A stretch of 64,000 nt of DNA. It comes from Chengkuizengella sediminis. GTDB lineage: Bacteria; Bacillota; Bacilli; Paenibacillales; KCTC-33759. Where the stretch lies: assembly GCF_010078385.1 (NCBI RefSeq), contig NZ_SIJC01000008.1:62001-126000 (forward strand), given 5' to 3'. A program made the position numbers and the translations under genes. How positions within the stretch are numbered: position 1 is the first letter of the stretch; each line of letters opens with the position of its first letter. The notes beneath the pieces were generated by a model. The model did no database searches, was not told the DNA's origin, and worked only from the letters and a program-made list of their open reading frames with translations. This document shows, piece by piece, positions 1-8,431 of this stretch.

Positions 1-76
1 ATTTTGGAGGTTTTTTCTCTTACAGACATGCATATGATATTAGTATAACAATGGTGTATGGAGGAGGGGGAGTCCA

Positions 77-457
77 TTGTATATAAAATCGTACCGGCTG
101 ATTTATTTAACGATGTTTATTGTTTTTATAAATGTAATTCTTGTATTACTTCTTATCATTCCGCGAAATCATCATCAAACATCACAAATTTTAGATGGAA
201 GTGAAGCCGCATATATTGTGGAATGGACGGAAGAAATTCCTGTTAATTCTCAATTAAATAGAACTGAAAATACAGAGTCGAAAGGTAATAAGTATTTTGT
301 GACATTGGAAAAGCAATTGGTGGATTCAAAGGTTGAAGGAGAAGTATTGATTGAAACCTATCAGGAATTCGAAATATATAAGAATCAATTTGGAGAAGTG
401 GTGCAGATTTTTCCTACATCAAATTTTGAATATTTAAGATATTCTATACGAAAATAA
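77..457 (+). CDS. Small membrane-anchored protein of unknown function
   Basis: The 126-residue protein has one hydrophobic segment at about residues 8-30, then a hydrophilic, acidic, Lys/Glu-rich domain. A single-pass protein with an extracytoplasmic C-terminal part is the likely topology. The start is TTG at 77, chosen because a strong GGAGGAGGGGG ribosome binding site lies at 61-70. No family is recognised. A hairpin terminator follows directly, so it is probably monocistronic or the last gene of a unit that begins outside the window. Confidence 0.7.
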   Translation: MYIKSYRLIYLTMFIVFINVILVLLLIIPRNHHQTSQILDGSEAAYIVEWTEEIPVNSQLNRTENTESKGNKYFVTLEKQLVDSKVEGEVLIETYQEFEIYKNQFGEVVQIFPTSNFEYLRYSIRK

Positions 458-470
458 AATAAAATATCTA

Positions 471-520
471 AAGAACCCTTTATATTACTAGTACGGTGGT
501 TTAGAAGGGTTCTTTTTATT
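471..520 (+). terminator. Rho-independent terminator
   Basis: Ten-base arms AAGAACCCTT (471-480) and AAGGGTTCTT (505-514) are followed by a T-rich tract. It ends transcription from the gene finishing at 457. Confidence 0.85.
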
Positions 521-678
521 ATTAGATGTTAACTTAATGTCTGAAAAAATAACATGAAGTTGCATGATTTATTCTAAAATGTGGTGAGATTCTAACATTT
601 ATGATAATATTAATGATAATAAGTCCAAATGATGACATAGAAATAACTTTTGAGACGGGATGTATGAAAGGAAGAAAA

Positions 679-1278
679 ATGATGAGTGAAAAAAATAATG
701 GTAAATTAACTACAAAAGAGAGAATCTTAAAGGCTAGTCTTAAATTGTTTTCTGAAAATGGTTACAAAGGTGCAACATTGAAAAAAATAGCACAAGAAGC
801 AGGAGTTACAGAAATGACTGTTTTCAGAATTTTTGAAACAAAAGAAAAAATTTATGAAGAAATCATGGGAACGTTTAAATCTGCGATACCAAGTATTCGA
901 AATTATATTGAAAAAAAAGCAACTTTTGTTTTGGAAGAAGATTTGAAGGAAATTTCTAAGTTATTTTATAATCAATTGTTAGATAACGCTCAAATTATGA
1001 TGATTATTTTTAAGGAAAAGGATATAAAATCCATCATTACGGACAAAAGTTTGTTGGAGTTAAGGTATTTGTTCGTTCATTATTTTGATAAAATGAAGGA
1101 AAAAGGAAAAATAAGAGAAGATGTTGATTCAGAAATTCTAACTTTCACTTTTTTAACTTCTACGTTAGGAACTTTTTTAACAAGACAAAGATTTTTAGAT
1201 GTCCCACTACCATCTCAAGACGATCTTATTGAAGCAATGGTTCCTATATTAGCAAGGGGAATTAAGCTTGAATCTTGA
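679..1278 (+). CDS. TetR/AcrR-family transcriptional regulator
   Basis: The product is a 200-residue one-component regulator. Residues about 9-60 form a TetR_N domain: an ERILKASLKLFSENGYKGATL helix, then the helix-turn-helix IAQEAGVTEMTVFRIFETKE. The C-terminal ligand/dimer domain is not assignable to a subfamily. The frame is open from 601, but the start is placed at ATG 679 because AAAGGAAG (667-674) lies at the right distance and the homologous part starts just after. The target is unknown. There is no divergently transcribed partner, so self-regulation or control of a distant gene is possible. Confidence 0.85.
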   Translation: MMSEKNNGKLTTKERILKASLKLFSENGYKGATLKKIAQEAGVTEMTVFRIFETKEKIYEEIMGTFKSAIPSIRNYIEKKATFVLEEDLKEISKLFYNQLLDNAQIMMIIFKEKDIKSIITDKSLLELRYLFVHYFDKMKEKGKIREDVDSEILTFTFLTSTLGTFLTRQRFLDVPLPSQDDLIEAMVPILARGIKLES

Positions 1279-1315
1279 TCTTAAATAAATGAAATTTGTC
1301 ACTTTATTTGAATGA

Positions 1316-1357
1316 ACAATACTATCTATTTTTCATATGGTAGTATTGTATTTTTTT
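1316..1357 (+). terminator. Rho-independent terminator after the TetR gene
   Basis: CAATACTA and TAGTATTG arms around 1317-1348 are followed by a run of seven T residues (1351-1357). Confidence 0.8.
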
Positions 1358-1483
1358 CCTCTGACACCAAATTAGTGTTAGCAGATCAGGGTAGTTTACT
1401 TCAAATTAAAATGAAGATTTAATGAAAATTGGAATTAAGTATTGTTAATTTTATTTAGATCGTGTAATATACTATTATATATG

Positions 1484-1505
1484 TTAGTTTATTATAACAA
1501 ACTAA
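1484..1505. promoter_or_regulatory. Palindromic operator-like site
   Basis: TTAGTTT (1484-1490) and AAACTAA (1499-1505) form a 7-bp inverted repeat with an 8-base centre, in the A+T-rich stretch between the TetR gene and the broken gene at 1824. Spacing and symmetry suit a dimeric repressor such as the TetR protein encoded just upstream, but this is only positional inference. The rest of 1360-1823 contains no convincing gene. Confidence 0.35.
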
Positions 1506-1518
1506 TATTATACGCTGA

Positions 1519-1618
1519 AGATACCTTCGACTATTTAATATAAAAATATAATTTCTTGGTTTGGAGAGAAATAAAAAATGAGCGGATATCATTTTTAGAG
1601 ATTATGTCGAAGGTATCT
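1519..1618. repeat. 100-bp element with perfect 13-bp terminal inverted repeats
   Basis: AGATACCTTCGAC at 1519-1531 is the exact reverse complement of GTCGAAGGTATCT at 1606-1618. The 74-bp interior is A+T-rich and contains a GGAGAG motif followed by a six-codon ORF (ATG at 1579). It could be a long-loop RNA hairpin in a leader or a MITE-like element. No target-site duplication is evident. Confidence 0.5.
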
Positions 1619-1823
1619 ATATTTTAGTTAATATAATATAAATAAAATACATTCAAAATTTTTTCATTCACCCTCTATATTAATGATAGTAGGTGATTTT
1701 TTTGATATTAGCAATTATAATTAAAATTACTGCTTCAATAAAAAAGGATGAATTTACAATAATAAATCAAAAGAAATGCAAAAAGTTAATAAATGATTTA
1801 ATAATTAGGAAGGAGTAGATTAA

Positions 1824-2136
1824 ATGGCAATCGCAGATATTACAATCATACCAATCGGAACAAAAAGTCCTAGTGTTAGTGATTATTTATGTAGTAGAAA
1901 TCCATAAAAAGCTTGATCAGTTTGCAGATAAAATAAAAGTTCAACTTACACCGATGAGCACACTTATTGAAGGTGAATTAAATGATTTATTTGAAGTCAT
2001 CAAAGAGATTCATGAAATTCCATTTTCAAAAGGTGCCCAAAGAGTTGCAACCAATATCCGTATAGATGATCGAAGAGACAAACCTTTAAATATGCAGGAA
2101 AAGGTAAATAGGGTTCAGAGTAAATTGAAAGATTGA
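1824..2136 (+). pseudogene. Frameshifted thiamine-binding YqgV/MTH1187-family gene (DUF77)
   Basis: The ATG at 1824, behind AGGAAGGAG, begins a typical MTH1187/YqgV N terminus (MAIADITIIPIGT..SVSDY), but the frame stops at 1905 after 27 codons. The rest of the family (VVEIHKKLDQF, the QLTPMSTLIEGEL core, GAQRVATNIRIDDRRDKP) continues in another frame to 2136. The break sits at a tandem TTAT-TTAT (1883-1890); removing one copy would restore one reading frame of normal length. Intact family members are about 100-residue cytoplasmic thiamine-binding proteins. The downstream part could start at GTG 1873, but that fragment would lack the first beta strand. A sequencing error is the main alternative. 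Confidence 0.75.
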
Positions 2137-2158
2137 TTTTAAAATGAATAAAGATTGA

Positions 2159-2184
2159 AGGGGGCTTAACATGCCCCCTTTTAT
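2159..2184 (+). terminator. Rho-independent terminator
   Basis: GGGGGC (2160-2165) pairs with GCCCCC (2173-2178), followed by TTTTATT. It lies between the broken yqgV-like gene and the convergent glycosidase gene ending at 2209, and could serve both. Confidence 0.85.
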
Positions 2185-2208
2185 TAATTGATGGAACCTA
2201 TTTTTTAT

Positions 2209-4068
2209 CTATGGTTGGTATGTTAATCCGAAACCATAAGGAAATAACGGATCATACTGTGGATCACCAATATTAATAGGAATTTGCTCCTCTGTAAGAG
2301 GCCAACTCATAGGTAAAGTTCCAGTAAAGTTGTAATCCCCAAAAATTACGTCTGCAACACCATCTCCTTCTGTTCCTGGTAACCAAGCTTCAACTAAAGC
2401 ATTCCAATCGGTCAATTGATCTGTGATAATAAGTGGTCTACCTGACACTAAGATAACAACAGTTGGAACACCAGCTCTTTTCATCTTATCCAAAAGGGTT
2501 AAATCAGTACGTTCTAGTCCAAAACTTCCTTGTTTATCTCCGTTACCTTCAGCATAAGGTCTTTCCCCTATGACTACAATGGCAACATCATAATCAGATT
2601 TAATTCCAATTCCTCTTTCGTTGTATGTGACTGTAGTGTTTGGAGAGACAGTATTTTGAATCCCTTCTAAGATGGTAGTACCAGAAGTTATATCTCCACT
2701 TGTTCCTTGCCAACTTATCGTCCACCCTCCTGATTGATTTCCGATATTATCTGCATTTTTCCCTGCTACAAATACTTTATTTAAGTCTTTAGACAATGGG
2801 AGAATATTTCCTTCGTTTTTAAGAAGTACTAAAGATTGCCTTACAGCTTCTCTTGCAACATCTCTGTGTTCTTGTGATCCGATAGAAGCTGTGAAAGTAC
2901 GATCCGTATATGGGTTTTCAAACAAACCTAATTCAAATTTTTTTGTTAATATTCTAGAAACGGCATCATCGATTCGATTCATTGAGATGCGACCTTCATT
3001 AACTTCAGTACGTAATGTATTGATGAAATTCACGTAATTATCAGGGATCATAATCATATCGATTCCTGCATTAATCGAAGTTCTAACATCACTTGCATAG
3101 TCTCCTGGCAATTGATCAATAGCAGCCCAATCAGACACGATAAAACCATCAAAACCCAGTTCGCCTTTTAACACATCATGAATTAAGTAATCATGACCGT
3201 GAAGTTTCTCACTATTCCAACTGCTATATGAAATCATAATAGATCCGACTCCGCTATTGATGGCATTAATATATGGAGCTATATGAATGTCCCTTAAATC
3301 TTGTTCAGATATTTGAGTATCCCCTTGATCGTCCCCGCCTGTAGTTCCACCATCCCCGACCCAATGTTTTGCTGTAGCTAAAATGGTGGAAGGATCATTT
3401 AAGTTAGTACCCTGTAAACCTTCTATGATCGTAGCATATGAACTAGCAATCTCAGGATCTTCACCATAGCTTTCATATGTACGTCCCCAACGTTCATTTC
3501 TAGCTACGCTAAGAGCTGGTGCAAATGTCCAGTCAATTCCTGTTCCAGCTACCTCTTTAGCAGTGACTTCACCTATTTGGTTTAATAGAGTAGGGTTTCT
3601 AGTTGCACCTAAGCCAATATTATGTGGAAATACAGTTGCACCATACACATTATTATGTCCATGTACAGCATCTATGCCATATATGATTGGAATACTGAGG
3701 TTGTTTGTAAGTGCTATAGATTGATAATGATCATACATATCAGCCCAAGTTTCAGGGGTGTTTGGTGTTGGGGCAGATCCTCCACCACTTAATAAGGACC
3801 CCAAATAATAGGTTGCAATATCGTTATCACTATTTAAAAAAGTGCGATCAACTTGTGTCATTTGACCTATTTTTTCATCTAAACTCATTCTGGCTAATAA
3901 ATCTGTTACTCGATCAGGAATCGCCGCATTGGGGTCCTGATAAACTAGTGCTTCTCCATTTACAACTTTGGGATCACCCATTGAGGGAATCAATAAACTA
4001 AACAACAATACTGTACTGAGTAAGAACACGAACAACTTCTTACTAAAAACAAATTTGTTCATTACCAT
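2209..4068 (-). CDS. Exported glycoside hydrolase family 3 (beta-glucosidase-like)
   Basis: This 619-residue enzyme should hydrolyse non-reducing beta-linked glucose or related sugars from oligosaccharides outside the membrane. It has a signal peptide (residues about 1-39: Lys/Phe-rich start, long hydrophobic core). The GH3 N-terminal barrel carries WGRTYESYGEDPE, ILATAKHWVGDG and the nucleophile motif GFIVSDWAAID with Asp313 as the expected nucleophile. The second alpha/beta domain (KNEGNILPLSKD, VSGRPL) is present. The C-terminal fibronectin-III domain of longer GH3 enzymes is absent. The start ATG at 4068 follows AAGGGAGGAATTACA. There is no lipobox, so release from the cell is likely. Exact substrate unknown; exo-1,4-beta-glucan hydrolases look closest. 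Confidence 0.9.
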   Translation of the reverse strand: MVMNKFVFSKKLFVFLLSTVLLFSLLIPSMGDPKVVNGEALVYQDPNAAIPDRVTDLLARMSLDEKIGQMTQVDRTFLNSDNDIATYYLGSLLSGGGSAPTPNTPETWADMYDHYQSIALTNNLSIPIIYGIDAVHGHNNVYGATVFPHNIGLGATRNPTLLNQIGEVTAKEVAGTGIDWTFAPALSVARNERWGRTYESYGEDPEIASSYATIIEGLQGTNLNDPSTILATAKHWVGDGGTTGGDDQGDTQISEQDLRDIHIAPYINAINSGVGSIMISYSSWNSEKLHGHDYLIHDVLKGELGFDGFIVSDWAAIDQLPGDYASDVRTSINAGIDMIMIPDNYVNFINTLRTEVNEGRISMNRIDDAVSRILTKKFELGLFENPYTDRTFTASIGSQEHRDVAREAVRQSLVLLKNEGNILPLSKDLNKVFVAGKNADNIGNQSGGWTISWQGTSGDITSGTTILEGIQNTVSPNTTVTYNERGIGIKSDYDVAIVVIGERPYAEGNGDKQGSFGLERTDLTLLDKMKRAGVPTVVILVSGRPLIITDQLTDWNALVEAWLPGTEGDGVADVIFGDYNFTGTLPMSWPLTEEQIPINIGDPQYDPLFPYGFGLTYQP

Positions 4069-4220
4069 TGTAATTCCTCCCTTGTATATTCATTTGTTAC
4101 ATCATTTAAAAAGTATTCCATTAAAGTCTGTTCATACATTGATTTACAACACTATTTTGTTATTTATAGCATTAAATTGATACGGACAGTCTGATTTAAA
4201 AAAATAAAGAAACTACGAAA

Positions 4221-4312
4221 TGAAAACATTTTCATCTTGACTCAATTTTCAGAATATTATATGATATTTATATCAAATGGTTAGACCATTAGATATTTAA
4301 AGGTTATACCAT
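4221..4312 (+). promoter_or_regulatory. Promoter and tandem FadR/GntR-type operators before the peptide transporter operon
   Basis: TTGACT (4237-4242), a 17-bp spacer and TATGAT (4260-4265) form a near-consensus sigma-A promoter pointing right. Just past the expected start lies ATGGT-TAG-ACCAT (4277-4289), and 23 bp further a second copy AAGGT-TAT-ACCAT (4300-4312). TGGT-N3-ACCA is the typical FadR-subfamily GntR operator. The palindrome TGAAAACATTTTCA (4221-4234), one base off the CcpA cre consensus, abuts the -35 box. The same arrangement precedes the GntR gene at 15316, which is the likely repressor. Confidence 0.75.
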
Positions 4313-4670
4313 TGGACATTTATGAGGGGGAGATCAACGGACAAAGTTTCCCTTGTCCTAAACCGCTGCGAATGCAGAGAGGAGATTAATTCACTTTTTA
4401 CACACCTATATTATACATACCAACGAGTAAGCGTTTCCATCAGTTGTGAGGTTTATAAATTTCATTAACGAAAAATTTAATAGATAGATTCAGAACATAT
4501 CAACTCCCAAATAGGCATCTTAGACTTGTTCAGCCTTTATATCTCCTAATATTTATTTTGACATTTCATTAATGAATTTATGAAAATGAAAAACTCTACT
4601 AAATGAAGTAATGGGTTAGGTAATAAAATTGTGTGACAAAGTTGAATGATGTAATTAAAAGGAGGATAAC
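4313..4670 (+). other. Long leader before the peptide-binding protein gene
   Basis: About 400 nt separate the predicted start of transcription near 4272 from the ATG at 4671. The first part (4323-4385) is richer in G+C than its surroundings and contains a GGACAA/TTGTCC hairpin. Further on there is a TTCATTAATGAA palindrome (4565-4576) beside TTGACA (4559-4564), which could mark a second promoter. I recognise no known riboswitch class. Confidence 0.4.
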
Positions 4671-6410
4671 ATGATGAAGAGTAGTAACAAGAGAATGATG
4701 ATGATTTTAGCATTGTTTATGGCTGTAATTGTAGGTCTTGCAGCTTGTGGTGGAGAAGAAACATCTTCTACTGAACCATCCAATTCTTCTGAAACTGATA
4801 ATAGCAGTGAAGAGGGAAGTAGTAGTGTGGGAGAGCAAGTTTTAAATTTAACAGCAGGTGAACCTACAGCATTAAATCCTGGTCAAGCAAATTATTCGCA
4901 AGATCAATTAATTACGAATAATATTCAAGAAGGTTTAATGAGAAAAGGTTTAGACGGTGCTACTCTTGAAAATGGATTAGCAGAAAGTTTTGAAGTAGAT
5001 GGATTTACGTATACTTTCAAAATTAAAGATGATGTAATTTGGTCTAATGGTGAACCAATTACTGCTCATGACTTTGAATTTGGTTGGAAGGAAGCAATGG
5101 ATCCTAGAAACGCTTCTCCATACTCTTGGTTGTTTGAGCTTATAGCACTTGAAAACGCTGCAGAATTAGCTTATATGGAAGTACCAGAAGATGAAGCAGA
5201 AGCTGAAACACAAATCCAAGCTGCTAAGGATGCAGTAGGTATTAAAGCATTAGATGATAAAACTTTGCAAGTAACTTTAACAAGGCAACATCCAGCATTT
5301 TTAGAATTAACAGCATTTCCTACTTTCTTTCCAGTGAATCAAAAGTACTATGAAGAAGTTGGCGGATTAGATGGATATGCCACGGAAGCAGATACAATGT
5401 TATATTCAGGTCCGTTTGCTATATCTGAATGGTCTCATGATGAAAAAATAGTATTAGTTAAAAACGAGAAGTATTGGGATAAAGAAGCAGTAAAACTTGA
5501 CAAAATAGTATTCTCAGATGTAGCTGATGAAAATACACAAGTTCAACTATACAACAGTAATGGCGTTGATGCGATTCGAGTTCCTAACGATTATGTAGAT
5601 CAATATAAAGATTCTGAAGAAGCTACACAATATGCTAGGATTCAAACTTGGTGGTTCGTATTAAATATGGAAGCTGATGGTGTAGAAGGAGACTTTTTAA
5701 GAAACGAGAAATTCCGCGAAGCTATGGCGATTGGGGTAAATCGTGAAGAGTTAGTTAATGTAGCATTTGGAGGATTACATGTACCTGGTACTGGACTCAT
5801 TCCACCTGGATTAGCTGGCACAACACCTGATCAAGATTATCGTTCAACGAATCCAGAACATACTGATTTTCTTGCATATGACTTTGAAAGAGCACAACAA
5901 CTTCTTGAAGAAGCAAAGGCAGAGGTAGGTCAAGATTTACCAACATTAGGACTGAGTATTTATGAAAGACAAAGTAAAGAAGCTCAATATTTACAAGAGC
6001 AATATCGTAAGTTAGGTGTTAACTTAGAAATCACAGTTACTGATTCAAAAATTAGAAAATCATTATTTAATTCAAGAGACTACCATATCATATATGCAGG
6101 ATGGTTTGCAGATTATGATGAGCCAAGTACTTATTTAGATCTATTCTCAAGCACATCAGGATTCCCTAAAAATGGGTTTGCAATGGATGAATATGATGCT
6201 TTATTAGAGCAAACACAAAATACTATTGATAAAGAAGAAAAATATAAATTATACGCTGAAATGGAATCATTAGTTTTATCCAATTTTTCATTTATTCCAA
6301 TGTCACATGATGGATTTTATTCTCTACAAAAATCATATTTAAAAGATGTTGCAGTTCATTCAACAGGACCTAGTAGAACTTATAAGTGGGCATATATATC
6401 TGGTAAATAA
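4671..6410 (+). CDS. Peptide ABC transporter substrate-binding lipoprotein (OppA/DppA family)
   Basis: The 579-residue lipoprotein captures peptides outside the membrane and delivers them to the permeases encoded just downstream. It has a type II signal peptide with lipobox LAAC (lipidated Cys26), a Ser/Glu-rich tether to about residue 55, then an SBP_bac_5 domain (WSNGEPITAHDFEFGWKEAMDP and LTRQHPAFLELTAFPTFFPVN are typical). AAAGGAGG precedes the ATG. A strong intercistronic hairpin after the gene probably raises its mRNA level above that of the permeases. Peptide specificity cannot be read directly. The shared operator with the hydroxyproline locus suggests hydroxyproline-containing peptides. 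Confidence 0.93.
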   Translation: MMKSSNKRMMMILALFMAVIVGLAACGGEETSSTEPSNSSETDNSSEEGSSSVGEQVLNLTAGEPTALNPGQANYSQDQLITNNIQEGLMRKGLDGATLENGLAESFEVDGFTYTFKIKDDVIWSNGEPITAHDFEFGWKEAMDPRNASPYSWLFELIALENAAELAYMEVPEDEAEAETQIQAAKDAVGIKALDDKTLQVTLTRQHPAFLELTAFPTFFPVNQKYYEEVGGLDGYATEADTMLYSGPFAISEWSHDEKIVLVKNEKYWDKEAVKLDKIVFSDVADENTQVQLYNSNGVDAIRVPNDYVDQYKDSEEATQYARIQTWWFVLNMEADGVEGDFLRNEKFREAMAIGVNREELVNVAFGGLHVPGTGLIPPGLAGTTPDQDYRSTNPEHTDFLAYDFERAQQLLEEAKAEVGQDLPTLGLSIYERQSKEAQYLQEQYRKLGVNLEITVTDSKIRKSLFNSRDYHIIYAGWFADYDEPSTYLDLFSSTSGFPKNGFAMDEYDALLEQTQNTIDKEEKYKLYAEMESLVLSNFSFIPMSHDGFYSLQKSYLKDVAVHSTGPSRTYKWAYISGK

Positions 6411-6436
6411 AATTTGTTGTGAAATTTTATATTAAA

Positions 6437-6478
6437 AGAAATCAAGGTATATGTACCAATACATATACCTTGATTTCT
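6437..6478 (+). other. Intercistronic stem-loop between binding-protein and permease genes
   Basis: A perfect 19-bp inverted repeat (6437-6455 and 6460-6478) has a CCAA loop and no T-run after it. Such hairpins downstream of binding-protein genes usually block 3' exonuclease decay and act as partial terminators, giving more binding protein than permease. Confidence 0.75.
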
Positions 6479-6533
6479 AACTTTAAAATGCATTGAATGT
6501 GCCTGTGACATTATAAGATTGGAGATGAGAAAG

Positions 6534-7457
6534 TTGGGGAAATACTTACTTAGGCGTTTCGCTTTTATGATTATCACACTATGGGTGATCATAACAATTT
6601 CTTTTTTCTTTATGAAGTTGTTACCTGGAACGCCTTTTGATGATGAAAGAATTCCAGAAGCTGTTCTTGAGAATATGATGGCTCAATACGGACTTGATAA
6701 ATCAATTCCAGAGCAATATGTATTATATCTTTCTAATGTAGTACAAGGAGATTTTGGTGTTTCTTATCGAATCAAAAACAGAGAAGTAACTACAATTATA
6801 GCTGAGAAATTTGCCCCATCAGCAATTATTGGTATTCATGCACTTATTATTAGTGTTCCATTAGGCATAATCTTAGGAATGATAGCAGCATTAAGAAGAG
6901 GAACTGCTATTGATTATGCAGCTGTAGGGTTTGCTGTTATTGGTTTTGCAATACCTAGTTTTGTAGTTGCTGTTGCACTGCAATATTTGATTGCTGGAAA
7001 TGGACTACTTCCTTCGGCGCTTTGGGGAACCTATGAACATGTCATTCTGCCTTCCATTGCTCTAGCATTAAGTATGTTTGCATACTATGCAAGAATGATG
7101 AGGTCTGAAATGTTAGAAGTTCTTGGTCAGGATTATATAAAAACTGCAAAGTCTAAAGGATTATCTAGTACAGCAATCATATTCAAACATGCTTTTAGAA
7201 ACTCTTTAATTCCAATTATCACGAGCCTACCAGTTGTTATATTGTTTACAATTTCAGGGTCATTGGTTATCGAACAAATATATTCGATTCCAGGTTTAGG
7301 TACAGAATTAGTTAAATCCGTATTAAGTAGGGATTACACTGTTAGTATGGGGTTAACTTTATTTTATGCAGTGATGTATATCGTAGCATTATTTATCGTT
7401 GATCTTTTATATTCTGTTGTTGATCCTAGAATCCGTGTTGCAGGAGGGAGTGAATAG
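6534..7457 (+). CDS. Peptide ABC transporter permease (DppB/OppB family)
   Basis: This roughly 308-residue inner-membrane subunit has an N-terminal membrane segment, an external loop and then a BPD_transp_1 domain of about five further segments. The coupling (EAA-type) loop reads ..DYIKTAKSKGLSSTAIIFKHAFRNSLIPI.., and the protein ends with the usual VVDPRIRV. TTG 6534 is preferred because GGAG (6521-6524) is about nine bases upstream. TTG 6519 and ATG 6525 are in frame but badly spaced. It pairs with the DppC-like subunit one base downstream. Confidence 0.92.
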   Translation: MGKYLLRRFAFMIITLWVIITISFFFMKLLPGTPFDDERIPEAVLENMMAQYGLDKSIPEQYVLYLSNVVQGDFGVSYRIKNREVTTIIAEKFAPSAIIGIHALIISVPLGIILGMIAALRRGTAIDYAAVGFAVIGFAIPSFVVAVALQYLIAGNGLLPSALWGTYEHVILPSIALALSMFAYYARMMRSEMLEVLGQDYIKTAKSKGLSSTAIIFKHAFRNSLIPIITSLPVVILFTISGSLVIEQIYSIPGLGTELVKSVLSRDYTVSMGLTLFYAVMYIVALFIVDLLYSVVDPRIRVAGGSE

Positions 7458-7458
7458 A

Positions 7459-8394
7459 ATGAATACAAATCCAAGCACAACTAATGAAAAATTTACTCCG
7501 TTAAATAAAGAGACCCTTTTTGCAAATGAAAAAGATTATAAAAGCGTCTCTTTTTCACAAGATGTATGGCGTCGATTAAAGAAACATAAACCTGCAATGG
7601 TATCCATTGCTGTTTTAATTACGATCACATTATTGGTATTTGTTGGTCCATTTATGAACGAACATGATGCAACTTCTCAAAATTATGAAATGATTAAACT
7701 TAAGCCAACAATGGAAGGTAGTTATTGGTTTGGATCAGATGATTTAGGTCGAGATATGTGGACTAGGACGTGGGAAGGCGCTAAAGTATCACTGCTAATA
7801 GGTGTTGTAGCTGCGCTATTAGATGTCGTATTCGGTATCGTTTATGGTGTAATTTCAGGTTATTTTGGTGGTAGAACAGACTTTATCATGATGCGGTTTA
7901 TAGAAATTATAGTAGGTATTCCTAATATTATCATTACAATACTACTTGTTATCATATTAGAGCCTGGGATCACTGCCATTATCATTGCAATTGCAGTATC
8001 AGGATGGGCTGGTATGGCACGTCTCGTGCGAGGACAAGTATTAAGTTTGAAAAACAAAGAATTTATTTTAGCCGCTCGTTCTCTTGGAACGAAACCAGCA
8101 AAAATGATGCGAGTTCATCTTATTCCTAACATGGTTGGACCAGTATTAGTAAATATTTCTTTTACGATACCTTATGCTATTTTTGCAGAAGCTGTATTAA
8201 GTTTTATTGGATTAGGTGTACCTGTTCCAGATGCTTCTCTAGGAACTTTAATTAATGATGGACGGAAATTTCTATTAACTGGTTCACCCTATCTATTATT
8301 TATTCCAGCTACGATTTTAACTCTTATTGTCACAGCATTTAGTATTTTTGGAGATGGCTTACGGGATGCAGTTGACCCTCGTTTGCGAAAATAA
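7459..8394 (+). CDS. Peptide ABC transporter permease (DppC/OppC family)
   Basis: This is the second permease subunit, about 311 residues. A hydrophilic N-terminal tail precedes the first membrane segment (about 50-70), then the OppC_N and BPD_transp_1 regions with motif GSDDLGRDMWTR and coupling loop ILAARSLGTKPAKMMRVHLIPN. It ends in DGLRDAVDPRLRK, as is usual. The start ATG 7459 follows GGAGGGAG, one base after the preceding stop, so translation is probably coupled. The frame is open further upstream, but that part overlaps the preceding gene. Confidence 0.93.
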   Translation: MNTNPSTTNEKFTPLNKETLFANEKDYKSVSFSQDVWRRLKKHKPAMVSIAVLITITLLVFVGPFMNEHDATSQNYEMIKLKPTMEGSYWFGSDDLGRDMWTRTWEGAKVSLLIGVVAALLDVVFGIVYGVISGYFGGRTDFIMMRFIEIIVGIPNIIITILLVIILEPGITAIIIAIAVSGWAGMARLVRGQVLSLKNKEFILAARSLGTKPAKMMRVHLIPNMVGPVLVNISFTIPYAIFAEAVLSFIGLGVPVPDASLGTLINDGRKFLLTGSPYLLFIPATILTLIVTAFSIFGDGLRDAVDPRLRK

Positions 8395-8431
8395 AAAATG
8401 CCATTACTATGTATAGCATAAGGAGGTTTCA

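Noticed and set aside
3762-4180. Open frames on the plus strand over the start of the GH3 gene
   Set aside because: They are antisense to a clearly coding signal-peptide and barrel region and have no family features or ribosome sites.
4322-4468. 48-codon upstream ORF in the leader of the peptide-binding protein gene
   Set aside because: No ribosome binding site precedes the ATG and the peptide resembles nothing; kept only as part of the leader observation.
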